Shown: piece by piece, positions 46,282-59,513 of the stretch
Layout: each line of letters opens with the position of its first letter
Numbering within the stretch: position 1 is the first letter of the stretch
Assembly (NCBI RefSeq): GCF_004379255.2
Contig: NC_056033.1
Span: 7,048,172 to 7,112,171 of the forward strand
Direction of reading: 5' to 3'
Source of the DNA: Salvia splendens
Taxonomy: Eukaryota > Streptophyta > Magnoliopsida > Lamiales > Lamiaceae
DNA length: 64,000 nt
The notes under the pieces: generated by a model
Databases searched by the model: none
The model's input: the letters and a program-made list of their open reading frames with translations, nothing else
What the model was told of the DNA's origin: nothing
Position numbers and translations under genes: made by a program

Positions 46282-47010
46282 GTTGACGAAGCCTGAAGCG
46301 CAGCTCGTCGCCGTCCGTCGTTGTTGCAAGTAAGCCAATAGACTCGTCGTCGCTCGCTCTCTCGCCGTCGTCGATTATGCCGCCGTCGTCGTTGCAGCTT
46401 GTCGATTAGGTTAGGTTACGCAATTTGTGGATTGATTTGGGGACGAATTTGTGGGGTGATTTGGGGGTGGGGTGATTTGGGGGACGAATTTGAGGGGGTT
46501 TTAATTTTGTATTTTTTTTATTAAATTTATTTATTTATTTATTTACACAGTCAATAATTATTGACCATGTCAGCCGCCACGAGGCGCCACGTCAATTAAA
46601 TTCGACACGTCAGCTCGCTCTTTCGCCGGAATTACCGTCGTGTGAAATACCAGACAAAATGCAAAGTTCGTGACTTTATACGCCAACTTTAAAACTCGTG
46701 GAAAAAACCGGAATTCGGGCAAAGTTCATGACTTTTAAGGCAGTTATCCCTTTTTCTGTTAGGGTTGAAAGGATTTAGTTTTAATTACCCAATTCAATTT
46801 TAATTTGAAGAGACTCCCATTTGCCACCAACACCATACCCACCCAAGCCGCCACCCGCCGTCGCCGGAGAGGTTTTTAAATGAACCAAAACCGTCCATTG
46901 GCAAAGTTAAACCCTAAGCCCTAGAAACTAAATTCGTGTAAAGGGTGAAAACCTTAAACCCTATTCAACCACTTAAACCCTCTGTAAAATCTCTCTCGAG
47001 CGGGGGAGTT

Positions 47011-50000
47011 ATGGCGGTCGACACACACAACCGCGAGAAGGAAGCCTGCATTCTTCAATTCTACAAAATTGTGCTCAGTTGGGATTACAATCTCATCTTG
47101 GAGGAAGCACAGGTATTTACCCCACATTTATTTACTCCATGTAATGCGCGTGATGATAGGTATCTTTCACTTTAACTGATTTGTTTTAAGCTACTCGTTA
47201 CTCGAATTTTTCACTTTCATCTCTTGTGAATATGATGTTGCAGCGGCAACCGAAACGTGCTCTTGGAGTGAAAAAGGTTGAGAACAAGTATAAAAATGTT
47301 GAAGAATATCTTGGGACATTTGAGCCACTGCTATTTGAAGAAGTTAAAGCAAATATTGCTAGAGATAAAGATGAAGACGAAGGTGTTGTGTTCTTCCCAC
47401 TTGCTCTTTTGTAGGGGTAATTGCTTTCCCATATTTGAAATTTATGATTCTGATGCTACTCAACTTTCTACTAGATACCAATATCTTATTTTACTGTCAT
47501 ATTTCTAAGATTTTTTAGATACTTTGTTGAGAATAAGCTTGTTTCTAGTTTCTGCATTACTTTGTTTTACTTTGAGATTATTTTTTGACTGTGCACATTT
47601 TTGTGATATGTGCTATGCAACAAATAGAAAGAGTATGCCAGGAAGCAATGGTAGCAGAATGTGGAGAAGTTAATGGATTTCATTTGCCTATGATCATATG
47701 TTCGGAGCCAGAGAAAGTATCTGAAAATGATTTATTATTGGTTTCAAATAAGAAGGTAAATCTTCACAAGCTTGTGATAACTGTTTGTTGAACCACATTA
47801 AGTATGTACTACTAGTATACTACAGGTTATTTTCTAGTGCTCTATTTTGGTTTATTTGCTATGGTTTCTGTTGTAATTATTAATGACTGTTTCGAAAAAA
47901 AAAATCTCTGATGTAGTTTGAAGGCAAAATACCAACTGCATATGCCTTTGCATTGGTTGAGCATCGTCAACAGGACAAGCTAAGACTTCGTCTGTTTTTG
48001 GGTAATGAAATCATAGGATATAACAAAGACAAAACTAAAAGTAGCCAAAGGCGCTTTAGCATGCTTCCTATTGTTCGTGAAGTAAAGAAAATCTTATTTG
48101 TTGAGAAGGTAAATGCTTAATTTAAACATGTTGCAAGCTTACTTCTTCTTTAGTTTGCCGATGATATCTTGGCTGCTGCTTTGGCTTGTTGCTTAATCCT
48201 GCCTATATTTTTTTGGCTCGTGTTGTTTCAGATTTGCAGTTTATCAACTATAGTCCGTGAATATGTTGCTCTCCAGTCCATTAGATATCTCCCTTTCAAG
48301 GATTTGATCCTAGAACCATCTGACGTTGACATTATTAGTAAAGATGGTGCTTGGAAACTGTCTAAACCTTTAAAGGATTTTATTGAGAGCAATCACAATA
48401 AATCACAATTAAAGGCTATAAACGTGAGCTCTTGTTAACTTTATCCACTGTTCAGGATCCTTGACAACCTTGTCTTGATTGAAATTTCTCCAAAATTGTT
48501 GTATACTTTATCGCGTCAAAAGAAAGCTCATCATCGTGTTTCTTAGTTCTCTTCCATTCCTTTTCAGACATTTACTGAAAGAGTATCCTCTGTTTTTTTT
48601 GCAGGAAGGTCTTTCACGGAAGTCCTTTGTCTTGATACAGGTTTGACTTGTATCTTTAGATCCTAATATTAGAAAAGTCCTTTTTACAAATTCCTAGACA
48701 CACACAACTACAATATCTGACATTACACATGTGGTTTTTAGTGGCTATGTGTAACTTTTACTTTATTTTTTTCCTGCATTGACAAAAAATGCAAGCTTGT
48801 CACTAACACATCAACTAAATTGTGTATGTTTTAAAATAAACAATGATCTACGTTTGGTCTATTTACTTTTGCTTTTGCATTGCTTAAATTTTTCGAAACG
48901 ATGATGCAGGATATCTGGTTAACGTAGTAGTTGCTTGTAGGGCCCCCCTGGTACAGGAAAAACACAAACCATTCTTGGGCTTCTAAGTGCCATTTTGCAT
49001 GCTACTCCACCTAGGGTACATTCCAACGGGTGAGCATCTTTTTGTGTTTTGCTTTTTTAGAATGCTTATGTTGCTGTTTGCCAGTTGTTAGAGAAGAACT
49101 ACTAAGATCATACTCAACCATCTGAATAATATGATATATGTATTTCTTGCAGAGGAAAACAAGTTGGGGTCAAACGCGGGCCAGAACTGCCTATTCAAGA
49201 AAAGTACGTTTAACTCTATTTTTTTATTAAGTACTACAAGCTTTCAATTATTATGCTGCAAGCCTGCAACTTGTTATTGCATCTATCACAATTTTAGTGA
49301 GTTACTTCCAACTTTTATGTTGGAAAACATTTTACCATTGTTGGCAATGTATCTTTCATGACCGCTCATTATGTAGGCTTCTAATGTAGTTAGTGGCTGC
49401 TCATTTCTGAAGACTTACGTTGCTGAATTACTCGTTCTTCAGTTCCAATAATTATATCTAAATAGTTTTGGTTTTCTAGTATCTTCTACACTCCTCTATC
49501 TATCTTATGCAGCTTCTAGCTGCAGCAATAGAATTCCAATCAAATAGAGACATAGTAAAGACTAATGAAGTACATTATCATGGACTTTTTATGGTAATAT
49601 TTTATTTAAAAGATGTGTTTTTTCCTACAGATGTAGTCACTGGGAAAAAGCATCTCCATGGCTAAGTGGAATTAATCCTCGAGATTCGATCATGCCTGTA
49701 GATGGAGATGATGGATTCTTCCCCACCTCCGGCAATGAGATGGTGAGAGCAATTCCCTCGTGACAGTATTAGTTTAAAGTTATTTTAAACACTTTCCTCC
49801 AACTTAATGTTCAAACTTAATATAGAAACCAGAGGTGGTTAATTCAAGCAGAAAGTATCGTGTTCGTGTTCTAGTATGTACTCCATCAAATTCTGCTCTT
49901 GATGAGATTGTCTTGCGTATCCTGAGTACCGGTTAGTGATCGTTATCCTTGACTTGTTACTTATTTAGTTTCATCTGCTATTAGTCTATGATATTCAGTT

Positions 50001-53000
50001 CTTTCATATACATTATTGAGATCCATAATTATATCAAATTGCCTCCTTCTTGGCATTTTTGTAAAAAGTGATAGTTCTGGTAATGTCGCAGTGAAATTTA
50101 ATGGGGTAGTTTTTTAGAGATATTGCCAAAAATATTGAAATCCATTTCTCTAGTTCAAATGAGAATATTTTTCTTGGGGAATTTTTCAACTGAATTTCTT
50201 CTCACATTCTTGAGCTCATCAGTTTTGATTCGTGTGACCTTGGACCTTGTCATGCCTCCAATATACAGTTTTATGGAGAGTGAGTAATTCAAGAGAATTA
50301 GGGCTAACACGTCAAGTTGTATTGGCTCTCCACAGTTTTTAGACATCCGTTTCTAAAAGATATAAAATCAATAACAAATTTTCAATTTCAATGACTACAG
50401 TCTCCTGTCCCTAAGTTTGGGGGTAGGTCCTTCAAATCAGTTTACATCCCTTGTTTTCCCACTTTCTACTTTCCACTTTCCAGTAATAAAGTTCTATAAG
50501 AATAATTATATATTAAATATCTTATCCATGGTCTGCTTATTGCTCTAGTGAGGTTTATTAATATAATAATTCAAATGTCAACTTCTTCTGGCCACATTTA
50601 GTTCCAGCAGTGATCACATTCAAATGACTGTGATTATAGACTAACATAATTACACTTAATATTTACAAGATAGTTGGGTAAATTTAACACCAAATGTGAC
50701 TTTGCTAGGATGAGGACAATACTCATTTGCAGTTTTCATTCTAATTTATCATGTCATACACAGTTGTAGTTTTTGAAGGTCCGACTCACTTACGAATTAC
50801 GATTACACTTTTGTTTGGTGACCTATGAAGTGGCCGAATTAAATTTTCAAGGTTATGCACATGAAATGCTGATGCTTCTATGGGTACAATACAGGCATTC
50901 GTGATGAAACTGACCATGCATACAGCCCTAAGATTGTGCGAGTAGGTCTTAAAGCCCACCATTCGGTCCAGGCAGTTTCCATGGATTACTTGGTATGCAT
51001 ATGGCAATCAGAAATAAACTAAAGGCTTGATTTAGAGTTTCAAAAATTGACAATGGTACCTAATTGATTTAGGTAGAGCAAAAACTTGCAGGCATGGACT
51101 CTCAGGTTGGTGACAAGCAGAAGCAACAAGGAGGCATATCAAAGGACAAAGACAGTATGCGTGCTTCCATACTGGATGATGCAGTTATAGTATGTTAGAG
51201 TTCACCTTTTCTAGTAATGTTATATATTTTGCTTCATTGGTAAATAAGTTTCAATGATTAGCTATCTGTACCAGGTTTTCTCCACTCTGAGCTACAGCGG
51301 ATCAACTCTATTTAGTAAATTGAATCGGAGTTTTGATGTTGTCATAATTGATGAGGCTGCTCAAGCTGTAAGTATTGTTCATCATTTAAAAGTAGGGCTG
51401 CTGTGGAATTAAGAATATGGCTATTTGATACTTCTTTCTAGAAAATGATAATATTTCATGTTTATATCCTGCATTTACTTCTATTTGAGAAACATTGTTT
51501 GTGAGAGATTGTTAGGCTAGTTTCACAATGTGGATTAACTGATCAACCAAATTTTCACCGACTCCTTTGGTTTAAGGCTAATATCGGAACGTTGTAACAT
51601 TCTTCAATTTTTTGTCTGCGATAGGTGGAATCAGCTACGCTTATACCACTGGCTAGTGGATGCAAACAAGTTTTCTTGGTAATTTCTCTTCAGCATATGT
51701 CAAGTTGTGCAAATGATGTTAACTGTATATGCAGTATTTTGTTTTACTGAGATGTGCATATTAAGAAACTTATTTTTTCAAGGGTAAGAATGTGACCGTG
51801 CTTAATCCAATTACTTGGTAGGATACATGATGAACATAGTTTTTCTTCCACAAGTCAGTCAGTTTTTTTAAGTACCTGTGGTACAACATTGATGTACTTC
51901 CTAAATTTCTTGCCATAGGACAGAAGTTATTTTTCCATGCAGAAGAAAGTATCAAGTTATTGGACTCCAATGGCATACTTTTAGCTACAGCTCTGAGATA
52001 CTATAGTCCTGTATTTTTAAAAATTATCTTCTAAAAAGCTTTTTTTTTGTCAAATTGCCATGCAAAATATTTCAATGTGACTTGAATTTATCAGTAATGC
52101 ATCCTTTGAAGTAAAACAGTTACTTCTTCCGTTCCTTGTTAATAGAGGCGTTTCTTTTCAGCACGGAGTATAAGAATAATGTGTTAAGTGGATAGTGAAT
52201 AAAGTAAGAGAGAATAAAGTAAGAGAGATGAAGAGATAATAAAGTAAGAGAGATGGTTACTTTTTGCCAAAAATAGAAATGACTCAATTAACTTGGAACT
52301 TCCCAAAGTAAGTAGTAAAATGATTCTATTAACATGGAACAGAGGGAGTACTAAGTAATGTTCTTTGGTTTATTTACTACTGTTTAGTAGCATTTCTGAC
52401 TGTGATGAATGGATGAAATAGTCTCTGCAGTTAAGGAATTTGTACATTTCAATGTTTTTATGTCATCTTACTTGCAGTCATCCATGTCGCTGACCAATGA
52501 TGTTTTAACTAAGTTTTGTTTCTTCATACTCCATTTGATTTATAGTTTTCTTGCTGTTCTACTCTCTGTTTATAACTAACGGTGATAATATCTATTAATT
52601 TGACTATTTCTATTTAGGTCGGGGATCCAGTTCAGCTGCCAGCCACAGTAATTTCCCCTGTTGCAGAAAATTTTGGGTAGGAGCGTTGTCTTGTCTGAAA
52701 ACCTTACTTTGTGATAAAATATTTAGACGTTACTACTAGTTTTACTGATCATTGTGGAAAATATACATGAATCTGAACAAATAATTTCATAAAATTTTGT
52801 AGATACGGAATGAGCTTATTCAAAAGATTCCAGCAGGCAGGCTATCCTGTACAGATGCTGAAGACCCAATATCGCATGAATCCAGAGGTTTATGTTTCTC
52901 TCATTTTTCCTTTTCGATTCTTTCTGCTATGGGTATGATTGCTGTAGGGGACTCGTCCAGAAATACAAGATTCTGGGTACAAAATTGACCGAAAAAAAAG

Positions 53001-54468
53001 ATTTGTATGGTGAAACACAGAAGCATTGACTTAACTATGAGCCATGAAGAATCTCAACTATTTACATGTTCTTTTTATTTCATCTTATCCCTTAAGTCCT
53101 TAACTAGCATTTTGTCACATGCACTATGCATAAAAGTTGACTTTAATTTTTGTAGATGAGGTGGGTGTGGCGCTTTATGATATTGATTATTCAAGTATTA
53201 CTTTCACCAGTTGAGGGAAAAACTTAGTGAACTAAGAGAAGTTCTTAATTCAATCTTTGGATACAGATTAGGAGCTTCCCTTCTAAGGAATTTTATGAAG
53301 ATTCATTGGAGGATGGGCCTGATATTGAAAATCAAACAAGGCGCCCATGGCATAATTTCCGTTGCTATGGGCCATTTTGTTTCTTTGATATACATGAAGG
53401 GGAGGAGTCCCAGCCGTCTGGCAGTGGCTCTCATGTAAATGCTGACGAAGTTGACTTTGTCCTGGCTATGTATAGCAAATTAGTTAGTAGCTATCCAGAG
53501 CTTAAGGCAAGTTCTCGACTTGCAATCATATCACCATACAGACATCAAGTCAAGCTCTTCAGAGAGAAGTTCCGTAGCACCTTCGGTGTGCAGTCTGACA
53601 AACTTGTAGATATCAACACCGTTGATGGTTTTCAAGTAGGTTTATATCATCCTGGCGACATCATATGTTAGACTTAGTTTTATTCCATTTAATATTTTAA
53701 TAATTGGGACTAAAATCTTTAGGGACGTGAAAAGGATGTTGCGATCTTTTCTTGTGTTAGAGCAAATGACACTCAAGCCATTGGTTTCGTTAAAGATTAT
53801 AGACGAATGAATGTTGGCATTACTCGAGCAAGGTCTTCTGTTTTGGTATGCCTCTCGATTCAAGGAATCATCTTACTGTTTTATGGGATTGTATTTTTAA
53901 TTTTCTCACAAAATCATAGGTCGTGGGTTCTGCATCAACATTAAGAGGAGATGACCACTGGAAGAATCTGATTGAAAGTGCAGAGAAGAGAAATGTATTA
54001 TTCAAGGTAAAATGTCACACAGCATCAGGATATTGATTTTGCTGCACTCTTTTATCACATTTCGTAAACTTGGACATCGATGTGAGTGATCTATAGTGCT
54101 ATATTACTTGTGAATCGACCCATTTGAAACAGAAATGTTCGTTTTTGTGAATTTTCGTGCTTCTGTTATTTGATGAGGATGCAAAATTACATTTGCTTAT
54201 GGTTGGATCCTTGAGTATTTTGCAATGCATACTCACTTTTTAAATGACTCAGGTATCCAAGCCTTACGCTGACTTCTTCAGCGAGGCTAGCCTTGAGTCC
54301 ATGACAGTAGTGGCCAATCCCGAGTCCCCAGAAGATCCTATGGAAGTGGACGATAATGAAAATGCAGTGCCTATCGATATCAATGGTGGCGTTGATCCGG
54401 GAGAAGCTGACTGGGGAGGAGATGATGGCGACGGTGGTTATGATGAAGACGGTGGTGGTGACGACTGA
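47011..54468 (+). CDS. MAA3: SEN1-like superfamily 1 helicase, MAGATAMA 3 type
   Basis: Nuclear RNA/DNA helicase related to yeast Sen1. In Arabidopsis MAA3 is needed for female gametophyte nucleolus formation and pollen-tube guidance. Exons: 47011-47112, 47244-47382, 47628-47755, 47917-48108, 48232-48423, 48605-48640, 48941-49029, 49153-49203, 49631-49742, 49826-49931, 50895-50992, 51073-51189, 51275-51367, 51625-51678, 52618-52676, 52803-52887, 53267-53635, 53723-53845, 53920-54006, 54253-54468. Sum 2448 nt, 815 residues (Arabidopsis 818). Motifs: [11 protein letters not shown], Ia [85 protein letters not shown]. An acidic Gly/Asp tail closes the protein. Motif IV has Asn where almost all relatives have His. 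All introns are GT-AG; the 14th holds a MITE. Confidence 0.95.
52126..52353. mobile_element. Stowaway-like MITE in MAA3 intron 14
   Basis: Left end TACTTCTTCCGTTCC with TTAATAGAGGCGTTTC, right end inverse ATTAACATGGAACAGAGGGAGTA. It lies between exons 14 and 15, away from splice sites. Confidence 0.7.
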
Positions 54469-55923
54469 AACATTGTTTATTGGCTGCAAATTGGACTTTG
54501 CAGTCAATCAATTCCTTTACAATTATTTCCTCTACTGTCAAATGTATATACTATAGAAACAGTGTATACTATGGTACATTTTATGGAATTACTAATAAGA
54601 AATTTATAATATACTAATAATAGGAAATTTCATCTTAACACTCGTGGTGGTGAAATGAACTCGAACGTGACCACATAATTATGCCACTATTATTAGTTTA
54701 TGAGTAGCATCATCTGTGCTTTTAACTGAGTAATATTCAAGCTATCTGCATCCCAGAACCTGAAATCGTGACATCTTTTGTTTGATACTAAAATTCATAA
54801 TTTTAATCGGTACTGTATAATAATACTCTCTCTTTCCTAGACATTTTAATTTGTGGAAAGTTATCCTTAATTCATTATCCATATACGTTAATTTATTTAC
54901 ACTATAGTATGTCATTCACTTACACTACTTTAACTATCTCTTTTCTCATCTCTCTTATTTTATCAATTGTGCACGGATACTCTCTGTGTCCAGATGCGTG
55001 TGTTTTTGTTTTGACATAATTGCAATGGAAGTTATATTGCCATGTTTGTATTGACCAAAACATTTTCTCAATTTGCACTGAAATTTAAATAACATTAGAC
55101 ATCCTTCTTAAATAGATCAAAGAGCAATATATGCGTAAAGACAAAATTATTGCGTGTACATGTACGTTTAACAATCCATATGTAGAGTTTGGCAGTTTAT
55201 AATTAGAATTTAATAATTCACAATTAGTTAGAATTTAACAATTTACATGTACTGTCTAATTATTTGGCAAACCACTTTGCACTTGTAATTTTCTTAAACT
55301 TCGATGTAAATAAAGCAATTAAAATTCACGAGAGATCATGACCCTGGATACTTTTGTTTGGATACGTTTCTAAAAACAAGCTATATATAGAGAATAGAGA
55401 TATTGAAAAAAACCACACAATCCACATAGGTAAAACTAATTGGAGCTTCAATTTCACCCTTTTGAATTCACAGTCCAAAATGGAGTACTCCACAAAATAA
55501 ATGGAGTACTAGTAACCTTTTACCCTTCATAAATTACTTTAAAAAAATACTCCTTCAACTTTTTAAAAAAAATCCTCCTCAAATATAGTGGACAGATTAC
55601 ATCAAACTACTTTTTTTATATGTATAATATTATCCAATTTTAGATTTACATGAATTGTTTTATAATTGTCACAAAATTATTAAGAGGCAACTTCTAAATG
55701 ATTTCTTTAAGCTTTGTAACTACATACGCAGAAATTTCCAACTGGTTTCACTTGATTAACAGTCAGAGCCAGTCCGCGTAAAAATCAAGTCTTTTTCATT
55801 GCTTTTTCTCTCTGTTTCTTTCTTCTTCTTCTGAGAATCCGAAATCCCATTTCACTTTACGAGAATCCCTTTTAGTTAAGAGCCATTTTCGCTTATCCCG
55901 AGATCAGATTTCGTCAGCTAACA
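54469..55923. other. Intergenic DNA between MAA3 and aspartic protease genes
   Basis: 3' UTR of MAA3, AT-rich DNA with TACTCTCTCTTTCCTAG (about 54823) that may be a lone MITE end, then the protease promoter. No gene seen. Confidence 0.5.
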
Positions 55924-58462
55924 ATGAGCATGGATAGAGAGTTGTACCTCAAAGCATTGGTGCTGTACCTTTTGACATGGATTGCAGCTGCTGACCAGCC
56001 TCACACTACCACCTTCAAATCTGCCAGAACCTTCCGCTCCTCTGTGGTTTTCCCCGTCGCCGGAAATGTTTATCCAAAAGGGTACTTCGTTTTCTTCAAT
56101 TTAATTGAAATATTGAGAATTTGTTGTGTTTGGTTCTGATTTCAATTGTGATTTTGGGGGAATGTTATCGCCACTTATTTGATGTTTAGTTGGTGAATAT
56201 GATGTTAAATGTTAGAAATGCTGATGTTTTGAAATTTGAGGGGATTTTTTTTGGTTGTTTTGTGATGAATTTTAGCGTTCATGTTGGTGTGCTGAAGTAA
56301 TTAGGTCTGATTTGTGGAATCAGTGTGTTTTCATTTGCCAATTGCTGATATAGTAAAATGTTTCTTAGAAAAGTGGCAAAAATGGTGTTTTTTTTCAGGA
56401 ATCTCTCTTCTTTTCTGTATTTGGATATCTTGCTGGAATAATCAAACTTAGAAATTGGATCTGCATCAGTTGATTAAACATCTATCTTACCTCTAGAAAG
56501 TAGTTCATCTAGTTCTCATTTTCGATTTTATTTTTGACCTTACCTAGGTACTATCATGTAACAATGAATGTGGGACAGCCTCCCAGGCCATACTTTCTTG
56601 ATATCGATACTGGCAGTGATCTTACATGGCTTCAGTGTGATGCGCCTTGCACGAAATGCACCCCGGTAACTTTCTTGCTCGATGTTTGTTGAGAGTTGAA
56701 TGGTCATGAGGATGCGTTCTTTACACTTTGCTCAATGTTTATCAGACTCCTCACAGTCTTTACAAACCGAAACAAAACCTCATCACGTGCGTTGACCCTG
56801 TGTGTGTCTCACTTCACGGCCCGGGGAACCATCACTGTCAATCACCTGAGGAGCAGTGTGATTACGAAATTGATTATGCTGACCATGGTTCATCTTTGGG
56901 CGTAATGGTTAAGGACCTGTTTCCTCTTAGACTTACAAATGGTACCATTTTTGCTCCAAAGCTTGCATTTGGGTGAGGGTCTATCCTTTTTCTTCACGAG
57001 CTTTACTCAAAGGTCATATTTTTAGGCTAAAACACTAAAAAAATTATCCTATTACTATCAATTATACACGTACTTTCAAATTCTTATCCTAGTCAAACCT
57101 GTCTATTTTTCACTAATGAGATTGTTAATTTCTGTTAACTGCACAAATACCGTTGATGTGGCATCTACGTGGATGATGGTGATACAGATAATGCCATCTT
57201 AGTGGTCTTTGCATGGTTAACCGAAATTAATGGTTGTGCTAATGAAAAACAGAGAGAGGTTAGATCAGGACAAATATCAGAAGGTATGGGTATTATAGTA
57301 GTATAAGATATATTTGGGGTAAGTCGATATTTTGGATAATTTAACCTTTTTCTGTTTATTTTGTTGGTTAGCTTATGCCTCCAATTCAGCTACTTATATC
57401 TTGAATCTATCTAGGTGTGGATACAATCAAGAAGTTCAAGACATGGCCCATCTACCTTACACGGATGGAGTCCTCGGACTAGGCCTTGGCAATTCAAGCA
57501 TCCTGGCTCAGCTACGGAATATGGGTTTGATACGAAATGTTGTTGGTCATTGTCTAAGCCGACAAGGTGGAGGGTTTCTCTTCTTTGGAGACGACTTTCT
57601 CCCTAATTCGGGGATCAATTGGACACCATTATTGAGCCAATCGTAAGTTTTATTATCTACTAACAATGCAAGCTGACATAATATGCCGATGCTTACTATC
57701 CTCTCCTCGTTATTCAGGAAATTCTACTCTGTAGGGCCAGCAGATCTCCAGATTGCTGGCCAAGCTACTAATATCAAGGGCCTGCCCATAGTTTTCGATA
57801 GTGGAAGCACTTATACTTACTTCAGCTCTCAAGCATACAACACTCTCATTTCTTTGGTGAGTTTTGTTTTGGTTTGGATGCTTCAATTTAAGCTCTGCCT
57901 TTGTGGTCTAACAAAGTTAATTCTTTCCAGATAAAACGTAACTTGAATGGAAAGCAACTGAAAGACGCAGTCGAGGATAAAAGCCTCCCCGTATGTTGGA
58001 AAGGGGCTAAGCCCTTCAAATCGATTCTAGATGCTGCTAACCACTTCAAGCCTTTGGCTCTGAGCTTCACAAATGCCAAAAATGTTCAGCTTCATCTGCC
58101 CCCGGAATCTTACCTTGTCGTTACAGTGAGTAGCAGCTCATCTCGCCTTTCCTTTAAGCAAAACAAAGTCAAATTCTTGGAAGTGCAAAACTCACTTTCT
58201 TGATTCAGGAACAAGGCAATGTCTGCTTAGGTATTCTCGATGGTGGAGAGGTCGGGTTAGAAAATCTGAACGTGATTGGAGGTGAGAAATCTCAACACAT
58301 CACTGCCCAATGCAGTTAACAATCTGTTTTTCTTGCAATCTGATAATGAAAAAGGTTGAATGTGTAGACATTTTTCTGCAAGACAAACTGGTGATCTACG
58401 ACAACGAGAGGCAGCGAGTGGGATGGGTGCCAGCGAACTGCAACAATCTTCCAAAGTCCTGA
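55924..58462 (+). CDS. Nucellin-like aspartic protease (A1 family)
   Basis: Exons: 55924-56081, 56548-56665, 56746-56972, 57415-57642, 57718-57856, 57931-58125, 58209-58281, 58368-58462. Sum 1233 nt, 410 residues. The N-terminus (LKALVLYLLTWIAAADQ) is a signal peptide, so the protein probably enters the secretory route. The two catalytic sites are intact: DIDTGSDLTW (Asp about 73) and FDSGSTYTYF (Asp about 271), with the flap-side CDYEIDYADHGSS. Nucellin-type marks are LQCDAPCTKC, CGYNQEVQ with TDGVLGLGLG, and the ending YDNERQRVGWVPANC. There is no plant-specific insert, as expected of this subfamily. Closest by memory are At1g77480 and At1g44130. The substrate is unknown. The intron at 56973-57414 carries a MITE-like insert. 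Confidence 0.93.
57030..57310. mobile_element. MITE-like insert in protease intron
   Basis: The two sides of the intron carry loosely inverted phrases. CTTATCCTAGTCAAACC with TTTTTCACTAATG on the left corresponds to the reverse of TAATGAAAAACAGAGAG and GTTAGATCAGGACAAAT on the right. The design suggests an old Mutator- or hAT-type MITE. The ends are not fixed. Confidence 0.4.
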
Positions 58463-59513
58463 CCACTTAACACTCTTTTTGTTTGCTTTCAGCTTTACAA
58501 GGCCCGGGGCAGTCTCACTACAATTTCTTTGTTTATTTATTTATAAACAGCATGGATAGCGGAGCCGGAGACTTGGATCTGCATTACGAAGCTACCATTG
58601 ATGGCAAGTTGAGGAATATCTGCCCCGCGAGATTCAGATTCTGAGGCGTTAGGTGCAGATTTTTGACCCAGAGGTGATGTTGGTGCTGTAACTCCATGGT
58701 GGAATAGTTTAGTAAATGTTGAAATTTTGGAATGTCTATAATGTGTAGTAGATGCATAGAAAAATATTTGGGGTTTTAGAGGAAGATGCTAGCTACCATT
58801 TTGTATAGCATAATGGTGTTTCGTTTAGGCGTTATACCTTGTACGGGTACATGATGTCATTTCTAGATAATGTTTTTATGTTGAATTTACCTAGTATACT
58901 ATTACTAACAAAGTGTAAATTTTAATGATTGAAATATTTTGCTACACAGTCTGTTTTATTTGGTGCTTAGGAAGTTGTCCTTTTTTTTTTATTGATAACT
59001 AGTATGATACTCTCTTCCTTAAATGAATCGTTTTTATATTTCAGAAAATTTAAAGATAATTGAGTCATTTATATTTTTATAAAAAAATATACATATTTTA
59101 TTTCCTACTTTATTCTCTCCTTCTATTTCTTAATTTTCGTGCTGACAGTATCTCAATTAACAAGTTTACAAATAAATTCGAATATTGAATAAGAAATAAA
59201 TTTTTTTAACAAAATATATTAAATATCGATAAATTATGTAGCCAAAGCACAATTTCAATAACCATATTCCACTCTAGTTATTCAAAACTTAAAATTTTAA
59301 ACCCAAAAAATATTGATTTCCAAAAATGAAAATAATATTATTTCAACTTTATTCTCTAAAACAAAACAGCATACATAATTTATGTTATCGTTCAAAAAAT
59401 CCTCATAAGGCTCTCCGTGTTAGTCTCTCACACACAGAAATTGGTTGCTCTCTGTTTTAATCTCTTCTCTTCCATAGACATATTTTTGTTGCTTGTCTTC
59501 TGTCTTAGCATCC
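58463..59513. other. Intergenic DNA between protease and DnaJ-type genes
   Basis: Protease 3' UTR to about 58900, then AT-rich DNA. A phrase near 59010-59160 (ACTCTCTTCCTTAAATGAATC ... TCTCAATTAACAAG) may be a decayed MITE. No gene seen. Confidence 0.5.

Larger units (their letters stand above)
41403..46750. mobile_element. Full-length Mutator-like element (MULE)
   Basis: 5.35 kb with about 105-bp terminal inverted repeats: left GGGATAACTGCCTTAAAAGT, right its inverse ACTTTTAAGGCAGTTATCCC. Both sides carry a perfect 9-bp duplication TTTTTCTGT (41394-41402 and 46751-46759). Inside, a GRF zinc-finger gene on + and a MuDRA-type transposase on - converge. The clean duplication and well-kept repeats suggest a fairly recent insertion. 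Confidence 0.92.
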
